NCBI RefSeq assembly: GCF_905397435.1 | Contig: NZ_CAJPVI010000064.1 | Span: forward strand, 1 to 46,275 | Direction of reading: 5' to 3' | Length of the DNA stretch: 46,275 nucleotides | Source of the DNA: Cupriavidus numazuensis | GTDB taxonomy: Bacteria > Pseudomonadota > Gammaproteobacteria > Burkholderiales > Burkholderiaceae | Shown here: piece by piece, positions 15,902-22,932 of the stretch | Layout: every line of letters starts with the position of its first letter | Position numbering within the stretch: the first letter of the stretch is position 1 | Notes under the pieces: model-generated | The model's input: only the letters and a program-made list of their open reading frames with translations | Told to the model about the DNA's origin: nothing | The model's database searches: none | Position numbers and translations under genes: made by a program

Positions 15902-16519
15902 TCAGCCTGCCTCCTTGCTGGCGGGCAGGGCGAGCGCATCGATGGCGGCATCACACGCGATAGCGGCGCCAAACGGCTCGTAGCGCATCGTCGAATCATC
16001 GAACGCGGCGCAGGTCCGGGTGTGGCCCATCGTCGCGCCGCAGGTGCATCGCTTCTGCACGGCCTCTTTCCCGACGCTGGCTGGAGCTGGTTGAGCTAGC
16101 ATCTCCTGAATAGCGTGTTCGACCCAGGCGCGGTCGTCCTTGCGCGGCTGGCCCAACAGGTAGGCCGCAATAACAGTCGCCGTCGCCTCGATGCTTTCGT
16201 TGGTCACCTTGTGGAGCGTTTGTGCGTCGAAAGTGGCCGTGAAAAGGTGGCGAATCGCTGCCGCTGCATCGATCCCGATGGCAATGGGTGCTCCTTGTGC
16301 GCGCTCGATTCGTGCCGCCAGGAGCATCATCCCGGCTCGTAGCTCCGCTTTGCATTGGGGCTGCGGGGCCTCGGCCCGCCTACTGGCGTCCATCGTTGTT
16401 GTCCTCTGCGCATGGCCTGCGTCGGCAAGCAGCGGCATCAGGTTGGTATCGATCCAGGCCTGAACTTCGCGGCCACTCCACTGTTTGCGAAGCGCAGTTG
16501 GGAATCTCGGAATTGTCAT
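15902..16519 (-). CDS. Protein of unknown function
   Basis: A 205-residue, Ala-rich helical protein. ATG 16519 is chosen because it is 22 bases downstream of the likely transcript start of promoter 16549-16575; ATG 16534 is the alternative. Near residue 160 there are three Cys and two His (RCTCGATMGHTRTC), a possible metal site. No family is recognised. It is the first gene of a leftward run with the microprotein and the 15749 gene. Confidence 0.55.
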   Translation of the reverse strand: MTIPRFPTALRKQWSGREVQAWIDTNLMPLLADAGHAQRTTTMDASRRAEAPQPQCKAELRAGMMLLAARIERAQGAPIAIGIDAAAAIRHLFTATFDAQTLHKVTNESIEATATVIAAYLLGQPRKDDRAWVEHAIQEMLAQPAPASVGKEAVQKRCTCGATMGHTRTCAAFDDSTMRYEPFGAAIACDAAIDALALPASKEAG

Positions 16520-16548
16520 GGGCTTGAGAAACAAGTGTCGGTTTCTTC

Positions 16549-16575
16549 AAGCTACAGCCCTTCCGGCGAAGTCAA
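16549..16575 (-). promoter_or_regulatory. Promoter of the 16519 operon
   Basis: On the minus strand TTGACT (16575-16570) and TAGCTT (16554-16549) are 15 bp apart. It shares CTTGACTTCGC with the promoter of the ParM-like operon. Confidence 0.6.
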
Positions 16576-16592
16576 GTCTCTGCCGACCGTGG

Positions 16593-16811
16593 CTAGTCGG
16601 CAGGGTGGTCCTCGCCATGGAGATTGCCTGTGTAAAAGTAGAGGCCGCTGCGCAAGCGTCGCACGATCCTTGTTTCGTCGGCCATTCGCCGCAGTAGCGA
16701 TTCGGCTTCGATCGCGTCGAGTTCAAGGTGGCGCTGGACCAGCACCACGGACGCGGCCCGGTACGTGTGAACCAGATCTACCACCCGGGCGTAAATTGAG
16801 TCTGCGTGCAT
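16593..16811 (-). CDS. Stand-alone FtsK gamma-like winged-helix protein
   Basis: A 72-residue protein. Residues 6-60 (IYARVVDLVHTYRAASVVLV, QRHLELDAIEAESLLRRMAD) follow the FtsK gamma pattern: two helices, the S-x-x-x-LQR recognition stretch, and the paired helix before the wing. The gamma domain normally sits at the end of the DNA translocase FtsK and reads short oriented sequences. Here it stands alone, without a motor. It is a second such domain beside the RdgC fusion 1.5 kb away. It could act as a sequence-specific regulator or interfere with host chromosome segregation. Confidence 0.65.
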   Translation of the reverse strand: MHADSIYARVVDLVHTYRAASVVLVQRHLELDAIEAESLLRRMADETRIVRRLRSGLYFYTGNLHGEDHPAD

Positions 16812-16884
16812 CAGGAGAATTGCTTGAGCAAGCGGTTCGTTGCCACAGAGACGCTTGGGGTACCGACGGACGCGTCTCGAGGTG

Positions 16885-16967
16885 CGCGTGCGGTGGTTTG
16901 GATATTGGTGTTTATGGCGTGTCCAGGCGCATGTGTACCGTGTGCCGCGGACGCGTGCGGTGGTTTG
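16885..16967. repeat. Pair of 16-bp direct repeats upstream of the 16811 gene
   Basis: CGCGTGCGGTGGTTTG occurs at 16885-16900 and again at 16952-16967, 67 bp apart, in the only gap of this leftward block. It is a candidate operator of the 16811 gene or a recombination scar. Confidence 0.5.
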
Positions 16968-16980
16968 CGACAGCCCTCGC

Positions 16981-18207
16981 TCACAGCGTCTTCTCCGAAA
17001 TGGTCGCCGGCATCGGCAGCGTTACGTTGGCAAGCTCCTCGGCGGCTGGTGTCCATTCGATGCACGGTATCCGATTGGCCTGGTAGTGCGCCCGCTTCTC
17101 AGCGAGGTGCGTGTCGTACTGCGGATTTCCAGACATGCCGAGTACCTCAATCACGACTTCCGGCGTCACGTCCGTCAGCACGAAGTCCGGGTGCACGGCA
17201 GCTTGCCCGATGTGGCGCAACGGCTTGAGGAAGGACCGCTCCAGCGCGACCAGGCGGTCCGCCATGGCGATTTCGTAGGACGAATCACACGGCAGAAACT
17301 GGCGGTTGGCGAGCATTGCCGCCGCGTCCACCACCGTCAGGTAGTTCGCTTTCGACTTCTCAACGAGCAGGATGGCAATGCAGCGCTGCTCTGTCTTGCC
17401 GATGCCGGCGAGCGCCGTCGCGTGGGAACGCTGGAGTCTCTGGTAGACCGCCCCGGACATGAAGTAACGCAAAAGGCTTTGCCGGAGCACAAGCTTTCCG
17501 CCGAACTGCGTGGGCTCGTGCGATTCGATCTCGCCGATCAGAATGCCGCGCGGGCTCGTATCCTTGGTAGGCGTTAGCCGTGCCTGCCACGCATCCAGCT
17601 CGGCCAGGATCTCGGTCTTGCGCGCCGGGTCCCATCGCTGCATGACGTGCAACATGCCGTCGGCGGGCTTCCCGTTAATGCGGCAATCCGCAAGCTCTGT
17701 GATGAGGTGGGACCAGCAGGCGTTCCAGCTGCGCCCGCCGGTACCGGGCCAGACATTCAGACCAGCTTGTTCCCACGCGAATTCCAGAAATGCCAGGAGG
17801 CCGGCTGATCGGCGTGGCGGCTTTGCGCTCTTGCCCGTGGGTCTGGTTCGCGTGGTTGGCGTGCGGGTGCTGACCCACAGGCTGGCGTCGAGTCGGACAT
17901 CGTGATGACCATCGCGCGTGCGAAACGCGTCCAGCGAATCAGTGGCGCTGGCGCGCTTGCTTCCGGCGCGGCGGTGAAAATGGCAGGTGACCGCGTGCTG
18001 ATGGACTTGATCCGGCCACAACGCCAGCAAGAAGATTGGGCCATGCCGCCGAATCTGGAGCCTCGGTCTCGGCCGTCGTTGGCTGCAGCCGCACTCGGCC
18101 CAGCCTTGGGTGGTCTTGGCGCGCTCGAGCTGGCGAACGTATTGGCCGGGATTGTCAAGCACGTCTTCCAGTGCAAACTCGCTGGCGCCGATGCGTACAG
18201 TGGACAT
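16981..18207 (-). CDS. DUF1173 family protein, nuclease-like C-terminus
   Basis: A 408-residue protein of the DUF1173 family, which is typical of plasmids and integrative elements. It starts MSTVRIGASEFALEDVLDNP. The N-terminal third has the Cys/His-rich patch CGCSQRRPRPRLQIRRHG followed by HAVTCHFH. The C-terminus (HPDFVLTDVTPEVVIEVLGM, then AEKRAHYQ) resembles the Asp ... Glu-x-Lys order of restriction-like nuclease folds, though the exact catalytic set is unclear. It follows the UvrD-like helicase by 12 bases with GGAG before ATG 18207. A helicase plus nuclease pair suggests DNA processing; the role is inferred. Confidence 0.75.
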   Translation of the reverse strand: MSTVRIGASEFALEDVLDNPGQYVRQLERAKTTQGWAECGCSQRRPRPRLQIRRHGPIFLLALWPDQVHQHAVTCHFHRRAGSKRASATDSLDAFRTRDGHHDVRLDASLWVSTRTPTTRTRPTGKSAKPPRRSAGLLAFLEFAWEQAGLNVWPGTGGRSWNACWSHLITELADCRINGKPADGMLHVMQRWDPARKTEILAELDAWQARLTPTKDTSPRGILIGEIESHEPTQFGGKLVLRQSLLRYFMSGAVYQRLQRSHATALAGIGKTEQRCIAILLVEKSKANYLTVVDAAAMLANRQFLPCDSSYEIAMADRLVALERSFLKPLRHIGQAAVHPDFVLTDVTPEVVIEVLGMSGNPQYDTHLAEKRAHYQANRIPCIEWTPAAEELANVTLPMPATISEKTL

Positions 18208-18219
18208 GGTGAAAACTCC

Positions 18220-19680
18220 TCAGACTCCGGCATCCCGGAACATGGTGTAGAGATCACGACGAATTTCGCTGATGTCGAGCACATGCTTGGCGCGGCTCAT
18301 GGCGACATAGAGCAGGCGCATCTCTTCCGGACTCATCGAGAGGTCGCCCTCGTCGTTGGTCTTGAACTTGAAGTCGCCGGCGAGATGCACGCGGCCCCAT
18401 TCCAGCCCCTTGGCCCGGTGGACCGTGCTGACGATGTAGTCGGCTTCGGTTTCCGGCGCGACGCGCGAGAGAATCAGCCGCAGGTAGTCCACACCTTCGC
18501 TATCGATCAGCGTCACCAGCGGCTTGAGGTCACGTCCGGCGAACGATTCGGCGTATTCCTGAACTTCGTCCCACGTCTCAAACAGGGCGAGGGAGGCTGG
18601 ATACCCAATGCGCTCGCCACGCATGAGGCGCTCGGCGCCATCGGCGAATGCCTTCAGTTCATCGACGTTTGCCCTTACCGCCACGCGGTCGCCCCGGCCA
18701 ACCCCTGAGGCCAAATGCGTCAGCACGGTGGCGTTCTTGCGGCAGAGGATGGCGTCGAAGCGGTCATGTCCGGGTGTCGAATCGTGCAGAATTCTCGACT
18801 CGATATGGTCCTGCCCACGGACCGGGACCTCCTCGTCCATCAGGCGCAGCACGCGGCTGGCCAACTGGGCGATGGCCGGACCGAACCGGAACGATTCGGT
18901 TAGCGCGCGTTCGGGCGCCTTGATGTGTTCCATCGCATTGATGGCCCCGCGCCACTCGTAGATCTGCTGGTAAGGATCGCCGACGTAGATCACCTGCGAT
19001 GGCTGCGCGCGAAGAACCGAGAGCATGAGGCCGTCAGCATCCTGGGCCTCATCGAACAGGATGAAGTCCGCGCCGATCGTTGGGCGGCTTCGCTGCCAGA
19101 GTTTGACGTAGACGTCGTGCGTGATGGCGGAGGCGGCGGCCGGATCGCAGTATTCCTGCCACAAGCGCCGCACGAATGGGAGCAGCGCCTCGCGCAGATG
19201 CTCGACCTCGTCCTCTTTGATGATCGGCTCTACGGGAATGTGCCAAGCGAGCGGCTCGGGCTGTGCGGAGCGGCAGAACCGCGCGGCGCCATCCATGACC
19301 ATGCGTGCGACCTGGCTCCCGCTCAGCTCCAGGTCCTTGCCGATCGACGTGGGCAAACGCATCGGGCCAAGCCCATAGCGTAAGGCGAGCTGGTGAGGCG
19401 GCTCAACCGGGCTCTTGAGCTTGCGGGTGATCTCCGGTCGGGTGGCGCCATAGGCGATGGAATGGACCGTGCGGCAGCGCGTGTTGGATGGGAACTTGCG
19501 TGCCGCATCGGTGGCAATGTCCTTGTTGAACGCCAGGTAGAGGCCGCGGGCCCGGCCCCGCGCCTCGGCCGCCAGCCGCAGCGTGGACGTCTTGCCCGCG
19601 CCGGCGTATGCCTTTACCTTGAGCGCGCCGCCGCCCCGGACCGCGCTGACCACGGCTTCCTGTTCGTCGGTGGGGAGCAT
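18220..19680 (-). CDS. UvrD/Rep-type superfamily 1 helicase
   Basis: A 486-residue helicase. Motifs in order: DEQEAVVSAV (Q motif), KAYAGAGKTSTL (Walker A), FILFDEAQDAD (Walker B), YVGDPYQQIYEWRGA (motif III), SFRFG (motif IV), STVHRAKGLEW (motif V) and LLYVAMSRAK (motif VI). It is compact, lacking the large 1B/2B inserts of UvrD, and closer to the FBH1-like or plasmid helicases. It unwinds DNA with ATP. ATG 19680 overlaps the stop of an upstream frame (TGATG). A longer start at 20124 is open in this frame, but only because of a likely frameshift in the upstream gene. Confidence 0.85.
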   Translation of the reverse strand: MLPTDEQEAVVSAVRGGGALKVKAYAGAGKTSTLRLAAEARGRARGLYLAFNKDIATDAARKFPSNTRCRTVHSIAYGATRPEITRKLKSPVEPPHQLALRYGLGPMRLPTSIGKDLELSGSQVARMVMDGAARFCRSAQPEPLAWHIPVEPIIKEDEVEHLREALLPFVRRLWQEYCDPAAASAITHDVYVKLWQRSRPTIGADFILFDEAQDADGLMLSVLRAQPSQVIYVGDPYQQIYEWRGAINAMEHIKAPERALTESFRFGPAIAQLASRVLRLMDEEVPVRGQDHIESRILHDSTPGHDRFDAILCRKNATVLTHLASGVGRGDRVAVRANVDELKAFADGAERLMRGERIGYPASLALFETWDEVQEYAESFAGRDLKPLVTLIDSEGVDYLRLILSRVAPETEADYIVSTVHRAKGLEWGRVHLAGDFKFKTNDEGDLSMSPEEMRLLYVAMSRAKHVLDISEIRRDLYTMFRDAGV

Positions 19681-20124
19681 CAGGCGATCTCCAGCGAGGT
19701 CTGATGCGGCATCGATGCCCATACACGATGGCGGATCGCGGCCGTCTTGGCATCGGCGGCCGCCACCCGGCGTGCGCGGTCGCCGCTCAGCTCGTCGACG
19801 ATGTAAGTATCCTGCGGTGGTCGGGCCGGGCCACGCCAGCCACTTCGCGCGGATCTCGGCTTTGACCGGCTCGGGCAACGAGAAGAATCGGGTACGCGCC
19901 TTACGCCAGAAGCGCGCTTCGAGCGCGCGCCGACTGCACTCGATTCTTTCCGAGCGTTGCTGCCTGCGGCTCAGCTCGTCATCGGCTGAATGCTGCTCGC
20001 TGGCCACGTGCTCCGGAAATAACGGGTAGCGGTCGCGCTCACGCTGCTGCTTGCGGGCGAAAGCGGCCTGGCGCCGGGCGTTGAAGTCGATGGGCGTGTG
20101 GCGGTCGAAGCGAGTAAATCGCAT
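19680..20124 (-). pseudogene. Gene upstream of the helicase, frameshifted near 19830
   Basis: From ATG 20124 the frame reads MRFTRFDRHTPIDFNARRQA and stays protein-like to KWLAWPGP at about residue 101. It then turns into an Arg/Gly-rich run joined to the helicase. In the +1 frame the sequence continues sensibly as RPPQDTYIVDELSGDRARRV and ends at a TGA that overlaps the helicase ATG. That fit argues for one lost or gained base in the G/C run at about 19825-19832, by mutation, read error or programmed shifting. The repaired protein would have about 147 residues: basic, helical, of unknown function. Confidence 0.6.
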
Positions 20125-20153
20125 GGCAGCGAGAAACGGGTTGGTCTAAGGCC

Positions 20154-20180
20154 AAGATACCGGCGCCACGGTAAAGTCAA
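20154..20180 (-). promoter_or_regulatory. Promoter of the helicase-DUF1173 operon
   Basis: On the minus strand TTGACT (20180-20175) and TATCTT (20159-20154) are 15 bp apart, the same short spacing as the other leftward promoters. Confidence 0.6.
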
Positions 20181-20272
20181 GGCAGGCGGCTCGCCTGACT
20201 ATTGTCGGCGCGAATCCGTACTGCATTTAGCCCGAAAGCTATATGATTTCGGCCATCTTTCCGGGAAATTCC

Positions 20273-20815
20273 ATGTCTTCTAGCCTTCAAACCGGCATCC
20301 GCGAGGTATCCCTCGGCACCCGACCGAGGGACGAACGCGAGTTCATTCCCCTTGGCGACCCCTCATACCGAGACGTCGCGACACTGGATGCCTTCACGTT
20401 CAAACGCTATCTGGACCGCGTGTTCTGGCGCCCGCGCCCGGAAGTGCTGCGCTTCGAGGTGCGTGCGGTCCCAACCGCCGCAGGCACCATCTATGACGTT
20501 GTGGCGCTGGTGGCGCAGGGAGAGGGCGAGGCATGGTTTTCCGAGGCCGCGGTACCGACGCGCTGGGACTATGTCGCAATCAGCGAGACCAGTCACGGGT
20601 TGTCAATGCTGCAGACCGCCAAGCTGAAGGAAGAAGGAAAGCTGCCGGCTGACTACAAACCTATCGGGGACGATGGTCCCGTGCTCGATCACTCCAACCT
20701 CGAAAATCCGGAAGAGGTCGAACAACGGCGCTGGGCCGTCATCAACCGACTGCGCGCGGCAAGCCGGCAGGCGAGGAAGGCAGGAGTCTTGTCACGCGCG
20801 GGTCAAGCGCGATAA
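20273..20815 (+). CDS. Protein of unknown function
   Basis: A 180-residue protein starting MSSSLQTGIREVSLGTRPRD. ATG 20273 is chosen over 20243 because the upstream residues are out of character. The middle is beta-rich (LRFEVRAVPTAAGTIYDVVA) and the C-terminus is a basic helix (RRWAVINRLRAASRQARKAG). No family is recognised. It is transcribed away from the helicase operon and is the first gene of the long rightward half. The GC content is slightly below its neighbours at the start. Confidence 0.6.
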   Translation: MSSSLQTGIREVSLGTRPRDEREFIPLGDPSYRDVATLDAFTFKRYLDRVFWRPRPEVLRFEVRAVPTAAGTIYDVVALVAQGEGEAWFSEAAVPTRWDYVAISETSHGLSMLQTAKLKEEGKLPADYKPIGDDGPVLDHSNLENPEEVEQRRWAVINRLRAASRQARKAGVLSRAGQAR

Positions 20816-20936
20816 CATTCGTCCGATTTCCCGCGCTTCTGCGCATCGACACCTGCCGGCGTACCGGCCATTTGCTTTTCATTCACCCATTGGGGCTTTG
20901 TCCCCATGGGGCATGGCTCCATTTTTTGGAGCCATC
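20789..20936 (+). promoter_or_regulatory. Promoter and full four-hairpin leader of the 20937 gene
   Basis: TTGTCA (20789-20794), 18 bp, TAACAT (20813-20818), 14 nt, then GCGC-TTCT-GCGC (20833-20844), ATCGAC, GCCGG/CCGGC (20855-20868), CCCAT.GGGG/CCCCATGGG (about 20886-20910) and TGGCTCC/GGAGCCA (20914-20934). The last hairpin hides GGAG (20928-20931). ATG is at 20937. It is the best complete copy. Confidence 0.7.
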
Positions 20937-21137
20937 ATGCCTGTCATTCACGCCCGTGAAACCGCCATCGCCACTGCTGCGCTGGTCGCCATTCTGTTCG
21001 TTGCGCTGTTCTTCACCGTCACCACGGTGAATCTCCCCCTGCTCGCCATGCAACTTGGCTCGTGCGTGACCCTCGGCCTCGCCGTGGTCTGCGCGTGGGT
21101 TCTCTCCAGGTTCACACAACTGTCTGATCCAGCCTGA
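20937..21137 (+). CDS. 66-residue two-pass membrane protein
   Basis: The frame from ATG 20937 has two membrane segments: AALVAILFVALFFTVTTV (about residues 13-30) and SCVTLGLAVVCAWVLS (about 42-57). The start is set by the ribosome site inside the last leader hairpin. The family is unknown. Genes with this leader include several small membrane proteins, which hints at common control of envelope-facing functions. Confidence 0.65.
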   Translation: MPVIHARETAIATAALVAILFVALFFTVTTVNLPLLAMQLGSCVTLGLAVVCAWVLSRFTQLSDPA

Positions 21138-21161
21138 AGGCTGACCACCACTTTTACTTCA

Positions 21162-21223
21162 CCCGTGCGGGATACCCTCCCGCACGGGATGGGCTTTCCG
21201 CGCACTCTGTCTGGAGTTTCGCC
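21162..21223 (+). promoter_or_regulatory. Two-hairpin leader of the 21224 gene
   Basis: CCCGTGCGGG (21162-21171) pairs perfectly with CCCGCACGGG (21179-21188). ACTC (21204-21207) pairs with GAGT (21214-21217), covering the ribosome site GGAG before ATG 21224. The ATCGAC hairpin is absent. Confidence 0.5.
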
Positions 21224-21639
21224 ATGCAAGCCCAATGGACCGCAGTCAATGTTGTGCGCGACATCCTCGGTGACGAGAATCTCATCGTCGAAGCCGTGCG
21301 CGCTCGACCAAACGCTGCTCAAAGTGGGGGACTTTCCTTGCTTCGGCAACAGGCAGCCTCAGGCTTGGCAGTATTCCCTTTTGCGTGGAACCGAAAGTCT
21401 TCCCGCCAGAGATCGAGCTGCCCAATCTCGACGCAACCGCTGCCTTCCGCATAGCGGCAGCGGCTCATGAAGCGCATCACGCGCTTTTGTGGCAGCGCCA
21501 TCGCGACGACACGTACCGGAACGAAGGCCTCACGAACGCGCTCGCTGCCGCATGGTTGAGCCGGAACCTTGCCGGCTTCAAGCTTCATGCTGCGAGCGAG
21601 CCGATCCTGCTCAGCAATATCTACTACGGTCTGAACTGA
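21224..21639 (+). pseudogene. Small gene broken over three frames
   Basis: ATG 21224 with GGAG upstream begins MQAQWTAVNVVRDILGDENL, then becomes Ser/Arg-rich. The next frame reads LDQTLLKVGDFPCFGNRQPQ at about 21305-21370. The third frame reads EPKVFPPEIELPNLDATAAF onward to a stop at 21639. Each piece looks like real protein, and together they would make about 137 residues. Two single-base shifts, or read errors, would explain this. If the pieces are separate, the 84-residue frame from ATG 21385 is the most gene-like. Function unknown. Confidence 0.45.
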
Positions 21640-21648
21640 CCGTCTTCC

Positions 21649-21675
21649 CCGCGCGAACCACTTCGGTTCGCGCGG
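21649..21675 (+). terminator. Hairpin after the 21224-21639 gene
   Basis: CCGCGCGAACC and GGTTCGCGCGG form an 11-bp stem followed by TCTTCATTT, a moderately T-rich tail. Confidence 0.6.
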
Positions 21676-21686
21676 TCTTCATTTCA

Positions 21687-21740
21687 CCCTGGCCGGGATG
21701 CTCCCCGGTAGGGCGCGTCCTGGCTCTCATTCGCCAGAAC
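21687..21740 (+). promoter_or_regulatory. Leader hairpins before the 24-residue frame
   Basis: CCCT.CCGGG (21687-21697) pairs with CCCGG.AGGG (21704-21713), then TGGC/GCCA (21721-21735) ends five bases before ATG 21741. There is no clear GGAG here. Confidence 0.4.
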
Positions 21741-21815
21741 ATGTCCCAAAAATCCATTCACCCGACCGGTCGGGAAGTCTATGCGTACCCATTTCTGCGT
21801 GAGGTGCGTCCATGA
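21741..21815 (+). CDS. 24-residue leader peptide or microprotein, coupled to the methyltransferase-like gene
   Basis: ATG 21741 opens a frame that starts MSQKSIHPTGREVYAYPFL and ends in a TGA overlapping the ATG of the 21812 gene (ATGA). It follows the usual tandem leader hairpins at the position where other copies have a gene start. It may be a leader peptide whose translation opens the downstream start. Too short to classify; coding status is inferred from position. Confidence 0.4.
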   Translation: MSQKSIHPTGREVYAYPFLREVRP

Positions 21816-22720
21816 GCCGGGCCGCCCAACGCAAGGTGCATGCGCACGCCAGCGAGCCACACAAGGAACTGCTCGCGCTGTTTAAAGAGTTCGGCTATCG
21901 CCATTCCACGAACGATGTGTTCTCGGACTTTGTGGAAATGTCGGCGCTCGCCATCAGCAATGCGGTCGACCGTCACAACTTCGACGATCGAGAGAAGCGC
22001 TACCTGGAGATCGCGCGCAAGTATGAGCGCGACGACCTGCAGCGCTTCGCCCAAATGCTGGGGGCGTTGACGATGACGTTCGAGGACCGCGTGCAGCAGC
22101 TGGTACCGCACGGGGACGGCCTCGCCGACATCCTTGGCCAGACCTACATGATGCTTGAGTTGGGCAACAGCCGGGCTGGTCAGTTCTTCACGCCGTACTG
22201 TATCTCCCGCATGATGGCCGCAATCAACGTCGGTGATGGAAATCCCTACGTCGAGCGCGACGGCTTCGTGACGGTGATGGAGCCCGCTTGCGGCGCCGGC
22301 GGCATGGTGATCGCGGTAGCCGACGCCCTGCACGACGCCGGGCGAAACTACCAGCAGTCCATGCATGCCACGTGCATCGACATCGATCCGCGGTGCGCCC
22401 ACATGACGTACCTGCAGCTCTCTATATTGCATATTCCCGCGATCGTCGTGCACGGCAATGGCTTGTCGGGCGAGACGTGGGGAACCTGGTTCACCCCCGC
22501 CCATATCCTGGGAGGGTGGGGGGCACGCCTGCGAGCAAAGCGTGCGCGCGAACGCGATACCGACGAGGACGTCTTCGTGCCTTCGGCCGTCCCGGTGGCC
22601 ACCGCGCCTACCAATGCGGAGGACCAGGACGCACTGTTGCTGCAGCTCCTGATGGAACCCAAAGCGGTTACGCCGTCGTTGCGTGCCTTTGTACCCGACG
22701 ACCAGCTGGCGTTGTTCTGA
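21812..22720 (+). CDS. N-6 DNA methylase-like protein lacking a visible NPPY motif
   Basis: A 302-residue protein like the HsdM subunit of type I systems. It has the N-terminal helical part, then GQFFTPYCISRMMA and the SAM-binding motif VMEPACGAGGMVIAVAD at about residue 155. The acceptor motif NPP(Y/F) that should follow about 60 residues later is not there: the region reads VVHGNGLSGETWGTWFTPAH. It may bind SAM without methylating DNA, or use a changed motif. It lies just before the PRTRC cassette and may be part of that element's core. Translation is probably coupled to the 24-residue frame. Confidence 0.75.
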   Translation: MSRAAQRKVHAHASEPHKELLALFKEFGYRHSTNDVFSDFVEMSALAISNAVDRHNFDDREKRYLEIARKYERDDLQRFAQMLGALTMTFEDRVQQLVPHGDGLADILGQTYMMLELGNSRAGQFFTPYCISRMMAAINVGDGNPYVERDGFVTVMEPACGAGGMVIAVADALHDAGRNYQQSMHATCIDIDPRCAHMTYLQLSILHIPAIVVHGNGLSGETWGTWFTPAHILGGWGARLRAKRARERDTDEDVFVPSAVPVATAPTNAEDQDALLLQLLMEPKAVTPSLRAFVPDDQLALF

Positions 22721-22737
22721 GTGCCACCAGTCGATAC

Positions 22738-22932
22738 TTGATCGGACAGCGCTCCGTCAGGTATTCTTGTGTCACATTCCGCGTCGCTGACGCATCGACC
22801 CCGCACCGCAAGGTGCCAATTTTTGCAGTTCGGTGGCCACTGGCATAGCTTGCCAGTCTGTCCTTCCATCCCATCGGGAACCACGTTCCCGGTGCGGCTA
22901 CGGGTTCCCCATTCCGTTTCGGAGAACCCACA
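22738..22932 (+). promoter_or_regulatory. Promoter and four-hairpin leader of the PRTRC parB gene
   Basis: TTGATC (22738-22743), 18 bp, TATTCT (22762-22767), 13 nt, GCGTC-GCT-GACGC (22781-22793), ATCGACC, then GCACC-GCAA-GGTGC (22803-22816) with a GNRA loop, CATCGGGAAC/GTTCCCGGTG (22872-22894) and GGGTTC/GAACCC (22902-22929) around the ribosome site GGAG. ATG is at 22933. Confidence 0.7.

Noticed and set aside
12477..18708. Several long frames on the + strand opposite the leftward accessory block
   Set aside because: High-GC shadows of the methyltransferase, DUF5131, DUF1173 and helicase genes; no starts or motifs of their own.
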